A DNA stretch of 64,000 nucleotides, from assembly GCF_001684975.1 (NCBI RefSeq), contig NZ_MAYH01000012.1:496001-560000 (forward strand), given 5' to 3'. This document shows, in pieces, positions 51,540 to 59,735 of this stretch. Under the pieces are notes generated by a model. The model was given only the letters and a program-made list of their open reading frames with translations. It was not told the DNA's origin and ran no database searches. This stretch comes from Chryseobacterium artocarpi. GTDB taxonomy: Bacteria; Bacteroidota; Bacteroidia; Flavobacteriales; Weeksellaceae. The translations under genes and the position numbers were made by a program. Within the stretch, counting starts at the first letter, position 1, and every line of letters starts with the position of its first letter.

Positions 51540-54074
51540 ATGAGACACGACCAACGCACAGAAAAATTCAGGCAGATCGTGGAGAATAAATTCCAGATCT
51601 ACAATTCATTATTTATGAGCCTGCCTTATGATAAAATGACCAATATCGGGATGTTACTCCCTTTCTTGTATGAAGAAAGCAGAACCGGCTATGAAGCAGG
51701 AAAAACACCCGAGGAAATTATTGAAGAATTTTTTAAAAACCATACAGATCTTCACAATGAAGAGCAGAAGCTTGAATTGCTTTTTAAGATCATCCAGTAT
51801 ATAGAAAGACAAGTTGTATTGTTTGACAGTATTGAAGATGCGGCATTTCCGAACCTTCATTCTGAAAGCGACAGTGGAACAGTCACCAATCTCTTCGAAC
51901 GTTCATATCAGGACCATAAAATTGAAAAGGTACGTGAAAAACTAAAAGATTTCAGTGTGAAAGTTGTGTTTACCGCACACCCGACACAGTTTTATCCAAG
52001 TTCGGTACAGAGAATTATTCAAGATTTGAGGGGAGCAATTACCAGTGATTCCGTGACACAGATCGATACGCTTTTACAACAGCTGGGGAAAACTCCTTTC
52101 GTAAATAAAGAGAAACCAACCCCGATTGACGAAGCACTGAGTATTATTTCCTATCTGAGATATGTATACTATGATACCATCGGAGAGTTGTTTACAAAAA
52201 TTAAAAAGACATTTGGAAACGAACATTTTCATCTGCATGAAGATATAATTCAGCTTGGTTTCTGGCCTGGAGGAGACAGAGACGGAAATCCTTTTGTAAC
52301 AGCTGATGTCACAAAAAGAGTCGCTGAAGAACTACGTTCTGCTATCCTGAAATCATATTACAGCCATTTGAAATTTATCAGAAGAAGATTAAGCTTCAGA
52401 GGGGTTTCGGAAGTATTGACACAGCTGAGTGAGGAATTGTATGCTGCTATTTTTGATGGAAAAAGCATTACAGCAGAAGATATTCTGAAGAAAACAGATG
52501 AAGCAGAGAAAATATTGATCAACGAACACAATTCTTTATTTCTGGATCTGTTAGTGAACTTCAGAGATCGTGTAAAGATCTTTGGAACTCACTTTGCAAC
52601 ATTGGATGTTCGCCAGGACAGCAGGATTCACCAAAAAGTAATTGATGAGGTTTTTGCAAAAGTGTATGGAAATGAAGAAGCAGATTATGAACAAAAGTTC
52701 AATAAACTTATTCAAATCTCAGAACCTGTAGAAGCGAACGATTTTGAAGACATTGTAAAAGATACTTTACTGACGGTTTCCCAGGTTTCCAATATTCAAA
52801 AGGTGAATGGATTAAGAGGAATGAACCGCTATATTATTTCCAATTCCGATGCTGTAAAAGATGTTATGAACGTCTATGCTTTCTTTAAAATCTGCGGATA
52901 TAAGGATGAAGAGATCAATATGGATATCGTTCCGCTTTTTGAAACAATGGAAGGTCTTGATAATGCAGAGAATGTGATGAATGAGCTGTATCAGAACCCT
53001 GTATACAAAAAGCATCTTGAAAGAAGAGGAAACCAGCAGACGATTATGCTTGGATTCTCAGATGGAACTAAAGATGGTGGATACCTGAAAGCAAACTGGG
53101 AAATTTATAAAGCTAAAGAAGTTCTGACAAAACTGTCTGAGCAAAACAATATAAAAGTAGTGTTCTTTGATGGTAGAGGAGGTCCGCCGGCAAGAGGAGG
53201 AGGGAAAACCCATGATTTCTATGCATCTCAGGGGAAAACGATTGCTAATAATAAAATTGAACTGACCATTCAGGGACAGACGATTACCAGTATTTTCGGG
53301 AATAAAGAGCAGGCAAAATACAATTTTGAACAGCTTTTAACAGCCGGAGTGGAAAATGATGTATTTAAGAATGCTAAAAAAGATCTTACCGAAAAAGAAA
53401 GAGCACTGATCATTGAGCTTGCCCATATCAGTTATCAGAAATACTCAGATCTGAAGGCACATCCAATGTTTGTACCTTATCTTCAGGAAATGAGTACGCT
53501 GGAATATTACGGAAAAACCAATATCGGTAGCCGCCCGTCCAAAAGAGGAAATGGCAGCGAACTGAAGTTTGAAGATTTAAGAGCAATTCCGTTTGTAGGA
53601 TCATGGTCACAGTTAAAGCAAAACGTACCCGGATTTTTCGGTTTCGGATATGCGATGCAGAAGATGAAAGAGCAGGGAAGATTTGAAGAAGTGAGAGAAC
53701 TTTATAAAGGATCAGATTTCTTTAAAACATTGGTTTTGAATTCTATGATGAGTATGAATAAATCGTATTTTCCTTTAACATATTATATCAAGAGTAACCC
53801 AAAGTTCGGCGCTTTCTGGAATGTGCTTTTCGAAGAATATGAGCTTTCAAAAGATATTATGCTGGAGCTTACCGGGTTCAAAATGCTTCAGGAAGAAGAT
53901 CCGTTATCAAGAAAATCGGTTAAGATCCGTGAGAAAATTGTACTTCCTTTATTGAGCATTCAGCAATATGCTTTAATGAAAATCCAAAAAGGAGAAGGAA
54001 ACAAAGAAGCTTATGAAAAATTAGTGACAAGATCATTGTTCGGGAACATTAATGCAAGTAGAAACTCTGCTTAA
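51540..54074 (+). CDS. ppc: Phosphoenolpyruvate carboxylase
   Basis: An 844-residue enzyme making oxaloacetate from PEP and bicarbonate to refill the TCA cycle. ATG 51540 (MRHDQRTEKF) is preferred because the frame's earlier ATG at 51444 adds 32 residues that span the promoter. Catalytic His is in VFTAHPTQFYP, followed by FWPGGDRDGNPFVTADVT, LGFSDGTKDGGYLKANWE and the FFDGRGGPPARGGGKTH loop, and it ends RNSA where other PEPCs end RNTG. A bit shorter than the proteobacterial enzyme. A terminator follows. Confidence 0.96.
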   Translation: MRHDQRTEKFRQIVENKFQIYNSLFMSLPYDKMTNIGMLLPFLYEESRTGYEAGKTPEEIIEEFFKNHTDLHNEEQKLELLFKIIQYIERQVVLFDSIEDAAFPNLHSESDSGTVTNLFERSYQDHKIEKVREKLKDFSVKVVFTAHPTQFYPSSVQRIIQDLRGAITSDSVTQIDTLLQQLGKTPFVNKEKPTPIDEALSIISYLRYVYYDTIGELFTKIKKTFGNEHFHLHEDIIQLGFWPGGDRDGNPFVTADVTKRVAEELRSAILKSYYSHLKFIRRRLSFRGVSEVLTQLSEELYAAIFDGKSITAEDILKKTDEAEKILINEHNSLFLDLLVNFRDRVKIFGTHFATLDVRQDSRIHQKVIDEVFAKVYGNEEADYEQKFNKLIQISEPVEANDFEDIVKDTLLTVSQVSNIQKVNGLRGMNRYIISNSDAVKDVMNVYAFFKICGYKDEEINMDIVPLFETMEGLDNAENVMNELYQNPVYKKHLERRGNQQTIMLGFSDGTKDGGYLKANWEIYKAKEVLTKLSEQNNIKVVFFDGRGGPPARGGGKTHDFYASQGKTIANNKIELTIQGQTITSIFGNKEQAKYNFEQLLTAGVENDVFKNAKKDLTEKERALIIELAHISYQKYSDLKAHPMFVPYLQEMSTLEYYGKTNIGSRPSKRGNGSELKFEDLRAIPFVGSWSQLKQNVPGFFGFGYAMQKMKEQGRFEEVRELYKGSDFFKTLVLNSMMSMNKSYFPLTYYIKSNPKFGAFWNVLFEEYELSKDIMLELTGFKMLQEEDPLSRKSVKIREKIVLPLLSIQQYALMKIQKGEGNKEAYEKLVTRSLFGNINASRNSA

Positions 54075-54093
54075 TACTGAACAAATATATTAT

Positions 54094-54122
54094 AAAAACG
54101 GGCTTGAAAGCCCGTTTTTTAT
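54094..54122. terminator. Bidirectional terminator after ppc
   Basis: ACGGGCT (54098-54104) pairs with AGCCCGT (54109-54115) around TGAA with A/T-rich flanks and a T run. It lies between convergent genes. Confidence 0.85.
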
Positions 54123-54138
54123 TTGAAATACAAATTAA

Positions 54139-55746
54139 TTACTCCTTTATAAACTTTTCATAATAAACCTGATCTTTAGAATTAATTTTAAGGTAATAAA
54201 CACCTTTTGCAAAATCATCCACCTTTATTGATTTTTGGTGACTTTCTGTTCTTATCAGTCTTCCCAGATTATCATAAATCTCTATAGTTTTGACTTCTTG
54301 TTCCGATGCTATATTCAGGATATTTTTAACAGGATTCGGAAACAAAACGAACTTTTGTTTTTTTATTATTTCAGAAGTGTTCAAAACATTGTTGTAAAGA
54401 CTTCCGAAATTAAGAATGCCAAATCCCATCTGATCTGTATGATTGGGGTAAAGCGATGCTGTCTGCCTCAATCTTGTTCTCATTTGGTCACGATTCATGG
54501 TGGGAAATGCCTGAATGAGACATGCAACACCTCCGGCAGCAATTGGTGTGGCAAGAGAAGTCCCGTTGGTAACAAATGTGTTGTCGCCTAAAACCGTTAC
54601 TGTTGCAGTTCCCTGAGCGCTTCCATCTGGTTTTATTACACCAAGGGAATTAGGTCCGAAAGAAGAAAATACCGAAGAATTTCCTGCAGAATCCACACCT
54701 CCGATTGAAAAAACTTTATCATTATCTGCCGGAGTCATAATATAATGCCATGGTTTATCACCTGAATTTCCGGCAGCGGCAAGAACAAAAATTCCTTTTT
54801 CTGCGGCTATTCCGGCTCCTCTGGCAATGAAGGACGTGCTTCCGTTCATGTCAGCATAAGTGTAATTATATTGTGGATTGTCGAAAATGTTGTATCCCAG
54901 GGATGTAGTGATGATATCTACACCTTTTCTGTCTGCTTCTTCAGCGGCTTCAATCCAGTATATTTCTTCCTCAGGGATTTCTGAATCGAAGTTTTCACTG
55001 CGGTACAGGTAAAAATCAGCGTCCGGTGCAGAACCTACAAAAGTATTTTCAAGATAACCTCCGATTGCTCCTAACACTACAGTTCCATGAGCATGTAGAG
55101 AAGGATTGTAAATATCTGCGGTTTTGGTGACGAAATCATAACCGGCTTTTATTTTATTGTTCGTTCTCAGTCTTAAAAAAGCATTTCCTGTATCTACTGT
55201 TGGAAATCCATTGTCAATAACAGCGATTGAAATTCCGGTTCCTGTGTATCCTGCAAGGTGAAGAGGCTTTATATTAACCTGATCAATTTGTGGTGTACCA
55301 ACGCCATAGTCAAAATTTGTAAGTATTTTATTGTTGGAGTCTGTATTTGTCTTCCACTTATCAACAGGTTTTATTTTTGTTTCGGGTGAATTGTTTTTGG
55401 CGAAATTTTCTACAGAAAGTACAAACGGTTGTTCTTGTAAAACAGTTATTTGAGCTGGGGTAGCATTCACAGCAGCACCATTCAGCCATTTGGAGTAATC
55501 GGTAACTGTGAAACCCAGATTCTGGAGATTCTGAATATAGGTTTGTTCTATGGGAGCATCCTGATCATTGAGAGATATTCCCAGCGCAGTTCGTCTGTTA
55601 AGGGACTTCTGGGAAAGTTCAGAGAGTGGATTGGTAAAAAAAGCAGCTTTATTAGGTTTGTCTTTAAAATGAACAAAAACAAGCTTACTCTGTGCAGAGG
55701 AATAAAAATAACCTGCTAGGAAACAAAAGAATAAAGTTTTTTTCAT
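54139..55746 (-). CDS. Subtilisin-like S8 serine protease with T9SS sorting domain
   Basis: A 535-residue secreted protease. Signal peptide (MKKTLFFCFLAGYFYSSAQ), a short prodomain, then the S8 catalytic domain with D178 (AVIDNGFPT), H220 (HAHGTVVLGAIGG), the oxyanion N327 (AAGNSGD) and S397 (NGTSLATPIAAGG). Residues from about 466 form a type A Por-secretion sorting domain (FVLFPNPVKNILNI, then GVYYLKI). It should leave the cell by the type IX system, be freed of the sorting domain and act outside or on the surface. Confidence 0.94.
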   Translation of the reverse strand: MKKTLFFCFLAGYFYSSAQSKLVFVHFKDKPNKAAFFTNPLSELSQKSLNRRTALGISLNDQDAPIEQTYIQNLQNLGFTVTDYSKWLNGAAVNATPAQITVLQEQPFVLSVENFAKNNSPETKIKPVDKWKTNTDSNNKILTNFDYGVGTPQIDQVNIKPLHLAGYTGTGISIAVIDNGFPTVDTGNAFLRLRTNNKIKAGYDFVTKTADIYNPSLHAHGTVVLGAIGGYLENTFVGSAPDADFYLYRSENFDSEIPEEEIYWIEAAEEADRKGVDIITTSLGYNIFDNPQYNYTYADMNGSTSFIARGAGIAAEKGIFVLAAAGNSGDKPWHYIMTPADNDKVFSIGGVDSAGNSSVFSSFGPNSLGVIKPDGSAQGTATVTVLGDNTFVTNGTSLATPIAAGGVACLIQAFPTMNRDQMRTRLRQTASLYPNHTDQMGFGILNFGSLYNNVLNTSEIIKKQKFVLFPNPVKNILNIASEQEVKTIEIYDNLGRLIRTESHQKSIKVDDFAKGVYYLKINSKDQVYYEKFIKE

Positions 55747-55842
55747 GAAATTATTTTCTATAAAGATAAAAACTAAATCAATAAAATTTTTGATAGGATT
55801 TTAAAATCCTTATTTTTACAGAAATATTTAAAATATTTATTT

Positions 55843-56967
55843 ATGAAAAAAATTCAGATGGTTGACTTGCAAAGTCAGTATTACAAAATAAAGAATGATG
55901 TAGACAATGCAGTTTTAAATGTAATGGATTCCGCGGCTTTCATCAACGGTCCTGAAGTAAAGTCTTTCCAGAATGAATTGGAGTCTTATTTAGACGTAAA
56001 ACACGTGATTCCATGTGCAAATGGTACTGATGCATTACAGATTGCCCTTATGGCGCTGGATCTGAAAGAAGGTGATGAGGTCATCACTGCTGATTTTACT
56101 TTCGCTGCAACAGTAGAAGTAATTCATTTACTGAAATTAAAATCTGTATTGGTAGATGTGGATTATGACACATTTACTATTTCAACAGAAGATTTGAGAA
56201 AAGCAATTACACCAAGAACAAAAGCAATTATTCCTGTACACTTATTCGGACAATGTGCCAATATGGAAGAAATACTGAAAATTGCTGAAGAACACAATTT
56301 ATATGTAATTGAAGACAATGCACAGGCAATAGGTGCAGAATATACATTCTCTGACGGAACTATAAAATATGCCGGAACAATGGCAACTGTAGGAACTACA
56401 TCTTTCTTCCCTTCAAAAAACCTGGGATGCTATGGAGATGGTGGTGCTATTTTCACAAACAATGACGAGCTTGCTCACCGTTTGAGAGGAATTGTAAACC
56501 ACGGGATGTATGAAAGATATTATCATGATGAAGTAGGTGTAAACTCACGTTTGGATAGTATTCAGGCAGCGGTTTTAAGAAAAAAACTGCCTCACCTTGA
56601 TACTTATAATGAAGCAAGAAGAAAAGCAGCTGATTATTATGATGAAGCTTTTGCAGGAAATGAAAATATCTTAACACCAAAAAGATCTGAGAACTCTACT
56701 CACGTATTCCACCAGTATACTTTAAGAATCCTGAACGGAAAACGTAATGAACTTCAGAAATTCCTTACTGAAAAAGAAATTCCTGCTATGATCTATTATC
56801 CTGTAGCCTTAAGAAAGCAGAAAGCTTATTTCCAGGATAGTAATGATGCAGATTTTGTGAATACAGATAAGCTTTTGGATCAGGTAATCTCTTTACCGAT
56901 GCATACAGAATTAGACGAAGAACAGCTGAAGTATATTACGGATGCAGTACTTGAGTTTATGGGATAA
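55843..56967 (+). CDS. DegT/DnrJ/EryC1/StrS family sugar aminotransferase
   Basis: A 374-residue PLP enzyme. The PLP lysine is K192 in SFFPSKNLGCYGDGG; CANGTDALQIALMAL (about 58-72) and EDNAQAIGAEY provide the phosphate and pyridoxal-ring contacts. Members transaminate nucleotide-linked keto-sugars for surface polysaccharide. First gene of a tight five-gene operon with GalE and a cytidylyltransferase, supporting a nucleotide-sugar role. The exact sugar is unknown. Confidence 0.93.
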   Translation: MKKIQMVDLQSQYYKIKNDVDNAVLNVMDSAAFINGPEVKSFQNELESYLDVKHVIPCANGTDALQIALMALDLKEGDEVITADFTFAATVEVIHLLKLKSVLVDVDYDTFTISTEDLRKAITPRTKAIIPVHLFGQCANMEEILKIAEEHNLYVIEDNAQAIGAEYTFSDGTIKYAGTMATVGTTSFFPSKNLGCYGDGGAIFTNNDELAHRLRGIVNHGMYERYYHDEVGVNSRLDSIQAAVLRKKLPHLDTYNEARRKAADYYDEAFAGNENILTPKRSENSTHVFHQYTLRILNGKRNELQKFLTEKEIPAMIYYPVALRKQKAYFQDSNDADFVNTDKLLDQVISLPMHTELDEEQLKYITDAVLEFMG

Positions 56968-56972
56968 AAAGA

Positions 56973-57419
56973 ATGAAGGAATTTTTTCTTAAAGGTAAAA
57001 AGTATAAATTCTTTTTAGGGTTTCATCTTTTTATTGCAGGGATTTATTCACTTTATTTAATCAATACAGTGATGTCCTATAATTCCTTATCCTATTCTAA
57101 ATACTACAAAGAGAGTATTTCTGAAAATATTTTTAAATACTCTCTTTATATAATTTTAAATTTAATTGCAGGAATAATTCTTTTTTGCAAATTAAAATAT
57201 ACACAGATTATTCTCAATCTTTTTGCAGTGATAATCCTTATTTTAGTTTGTTTTGCAGATTATACTTTAATTAAAAGTTATATTAACAATTCATATTATA
57301 ACTTTGTAATTATTTTTAATACATTAGTTATCATTTTCGTTTCTTTTTATATCTTTTATTTAAATCATAGAGAAATAGAAAAAAACGAAATAGATGATAT
57401 TGGAAAACACGAAGATTAA
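56973..57419 (+). CDS. Small integral membrane protein, unknown
   Basis: A 148-residue protein with four hydrophobic segments (FFLGFHLFIAGIYSLYLI, YSLYIILNLIAGIILF, IILNLFAVIILILVCFA, FVIIFNTLVIIFVSFYIFYL) and a short acidic C terminus. Its DNA is clearly more AT-rich than the flanking genes. It begins 5 bp after the aminotransferase stop and ends 8 bp before galE, so it belongs to that operon. The family is not recognised. Confidence 0.75.
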   Translation: MKEFFLKGKKYKFFLGFHLFIAGIYSLYLINTVMSYNSLSYSKYYKESISENIFKYSLYIILNLIAGIILFCKLKYTQIILNLFAVIILILVCFADYTLIKSYINNSYYNFVIIFNTLVIIFVSFYIFYLNHREIEKNEIDDIGKHED

Positions 57420-57427
57420 AAAATAAA

Positions 57428-58450
57428 ATGGCAATACTTGTTACCGGAGGACTTGGATATATTGGTTCTCACACCGTTGTAGAACTTCTTAATAATGACT
57501 TTGAAGTTGTTATTGTAGATGATTTATCCAATTCGGAGAGGTTTATTTTAAAAAATATTGAGGAAATTACAGGCAAAAAGCCTGTTTTTTATCCTTTTGA
57601 TTTAAAACGTAAGGAATTACTTAATCAGGTTTTTGATGCGCACCAGATTGATGGCTGTATTAATTTTGCAGCATTCAAAGCGGTGGGGGAAAGCCAGGTG
57701 AAACCTATAGAATATTATGAAAACAATTTGTTTTCTTTGATCAACATCCTTCAGGAATTTAAAGAAAGAGGAATTTCTAACTTTATTTTCAGTTCATCAT
57801 GTACAGTATACGGTCAGGCAGATGTAATGCCTATTGATGAAAATACACCGTTGAAAATGCCTGAGAGTGTTTATGGTAAGACAAAACAAATGGGTGAAGA
57901 AATTCTTATTGATTTTGCGAAGGCTTATAACAGAAAAATTTCCCTGTTAAGATATTTCAACCCGATCGGAGCTCATCCATCTGCTAAGCTTGGAGAGTTA
58001 CCAATTGGTATTCCTAATAACTTAGTTCCTTATGTTATGCAGACAGCTGCCGGAATTCGTGAAAAACTAAGTATTTGGGGGAATGATTATCCGACAGAAG
58101 ATGGAACGGCGGTTCGTGATTATATTTATGTTGTTGATTTGGCAAAAGCTCACGTTGCAGCTTTGAAAAAATTGATAAATAACGAATCTAATGAAGCTTT
58201 GATTGATACCTATAATTTGGGAACAGGTAAAGGATCTTCTGTTTTAGAAGTTGTGAAAGCATTTGAAAATGCAAATGGAGTAGAAGTATCCTATCAGATT
58301 TGTGATAGAAGAGAGGGAGATATTACAATTGCTTATGCAGATCCTTCTAAAGCAGAAAAAGAACTCAATTGGAAATCTGAAACTTCTCTTGAAGAATCCT
58401 TGAGAACTGTTTGGGAGTGGCAGAAATATTTAGAATCCAGAAATTCATAG
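57428..58450 (+). CDS. galE: UDP-glucose 4-epimerase
   Basis: A 340-residue extended short-chain dehydrogenase interconverting UDP-glucose and UDP-galactose. NAD loop GGLGYIGSHTVVELL at residues 7-21, catalytic SSSCTVYG with Ser and the YGKTK Tyr/Lys pair, plus NPIGAHPSAKLGE and RDYIYVVDLAKAH, match GalE. Third gene of the tight operon; it probably feeds galactose or related sugars to surface glycan together with the DegT enzyme. Confidence 0.95.
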   Translation: MAILVTGGLGYIGSHTVVELLNNDFEVVIVDDLSNSERFILKNIEEITGKKPVFYPFDLKRKELLNQVFDAHQIDGCINFAAFKAVGESQVKPIEYYENNLFSLINILQEFKERGISNFIFSSSCTVYGQADVMPIDENTPLKMPESVYGKTKQMGEEILIDFAKAYNRKISLLRYFNPIGAHPSAKLGELPIGIPNNLVPYVMQTAAGIREKLSIWGNDYPTEDGTAVRDYIYVVDLAKAHVAALKKLINNESNEALIDTYNLGTGKGSSVLEVVKAFENANGVEVSYQICDRREGDITIAYADPSKAEKELNWKSETSLEESLRTVWEWQKYLESRNS

Positions 58451-58462
58451 AACAATAATATT

Positions 58463-59227
58463 ATGGCTTGGAATCCGGAAGTATATGACCAGTTTAAAGA
58501 AGAGCGCTCAGCTCCTTTCTTAGATTTACTAAAACTTGTTGAATCAAGAACAGGAATATCCGTTATAGATCTTGGGTGCGGAACAGGAGAACTAACCTCT
58601 AAACTTTTAGACTATCTGGAAGATTCCAAGGTGCTGGGAATAGATTCTTCGGAAGAAATGCTTGAAAAAGCAGCTCAGTTTGTGACAAGCAGGCTTACCT
58701 TTGAAAAAAGAAGTATTGAAGAACAACTTCATCTTGGTGATACTTATGATCTGATTATTTCTAATGCGGCAATTCAATGGTGCCGTAATCATAAAGAACT
58801 TTTTCCAAGAATTATCAGTAAGATCAAAGAAGGTGGACAGCTTGCAGTGCAAATTCCATCTAATCATGAGTATGTAGTACATCAGCTTCTTAGAAAGATT
58901 GCAGGAACTGAACCTTATAAGACAGCTTATAATTCTTGGGAAAGAGAATATACCGTTTTAACTATAGAAGAGTACGCCAGAATATTATTTGACAATAAAG
59001 GACGGGAAATTACCGTTTATGAGAAAGTATTTCCTCATGTTCTTGAAGATGCAGAAGCTGTATTTACTTGGGCATCCGGAACAGCAATGCTTCCTTACAT
59101 AGAGAAGCTTCCTGAGGATTTAAAAGAACAATTTAAAAAAGATTATAAACAAGAATTACGAAACATCTTCCCCGAATCACCAGTCTTTTATCCTTTTAAA
59201 AGAACGTTTATTTCGGCGAAGTTTTAA
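58463..59227 (+). CDS. SAM-dependent methyltransferase, trans-aconitate methyltransferase-like
   Basis: A 254-residue cytoplasmic methyltransferase. The start MAWNPEVYDQFKEERSAPF and motif I VIDLGCGTGELTSKLLDYL are typical of Tam (trans-aconitate 2-methyltransferase), with motif IV FDLI-like YDLIISNAAIQWC. It is the fourth gene of the operon, 12 bp after galE; whether it truly methylates trans-aconitate or another acid is inference, since operon partners suggest a surface-glycan or small-acid substrate. Confidence 0.88.
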   Translation: MAWNPEVYDQFKEERSAPFLDLLKLVESRTGISVIDLGCGTGELTSKLLDYLEDSKVLGIDSSEEMLEKAAQFVTSRLTFEKRSIEEQLHLGDTYDLIISNAAIQWCRNHKELFPRIISKIKEGGQLAVQIPSNHEYVVHQLLRKIAGTEPYKTAYNSWEREYTVLTIEEYARILFDNKGREITVYEKVFPHVLEDAEAVFTWASGTAMLPYIEKLPEDLKEQFKKDYKQELRNIFPESPVFYPFKRTFISAKF

Positions 59228-59239
59228 TTTAAAATTAAT

Positions 59240-59692
59240 ATGAAAACACAAAGAATAGGGATTACATTTTCCTCATTTGACTTATTGCATGCAGGGCACA
59301 TTAAAATGCTTGAAGAGGCTAAAACTGTATGTGATTATTTAATAGTAGGACTTCAGATTGACCCATCCCATGATCGTCCAGGCAAGAACAAGCCGAGTCA
59401 GACCATCGTTGAACGATATATTCAGTTAAAGGCTGTAAATGCCGTAGATGAAATCGTTCCTTATTATACAGAAGAAGACTTATTGGATGTCTTAAAATCT
59501 TTTGTAATTGATGTTAGAATTATTGGGGATGATTATTTAGACAGAGACTTTACCGGTAAACAATACTGTGAAGAAAAAGGAATTGAAATCTTTTACAACA
59601 AAAGAGATCACAGATTTTCTACCAGCGATTTGAGAAAACGAATCTATGAAGCTGAAAAAGCAAAGGCGGAAAGAACTGAAAATGTAAAATAA
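59240..59692 (+). CDS. Cytidylyltransferase-like nucleotidyltransferase (TagD type)
   Basis: A 150-residue nucleotidyltransferase. The HxGH motif H17-A-G-H20 (FSSFDLLHAGHIKML) and the downstream RYIQLKAVNAVDEIVPY and FSTSDLRKRI blocks are those of the glycerol-3-phosphate cytidylyltransferase group. It should couple CTP to a phosphorylated polyol or sugar. Last gene of the operon; a strong terminator follows. Confidence 0.9.
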   Translation: MKTQRIGITFSSFDLLHAGHIKMLEEAKTVCDYLIVGLQIDPSHDRPGKNKPSQTIVERYIQLKAVNAVDEIVPYYTEEDLLDVLKSFVIDVRIIGDDYLDRDFTGKQYCEEKGIEIFYNKRDHRFSTSDLRKRIYEAEKAKAERTENVK

Positions 59693-59700
59693 AAAAAATA

Positions 59701-59732
59701 AAAAACCCGAAATTTTAATTTCGGGTTTTTTT
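59701..59732. terminator. Bidirectional terminator after the sugar operon
   Basis: AAAAACCCGAAAT (59701-59713) pairs with ATTTCGGGTTTTT (59718-59730) around TTTA. It stands between convergent transcription units and has T runs on both sides. Confidence 0.9.
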
Positions 59733-59735
59733 GTA

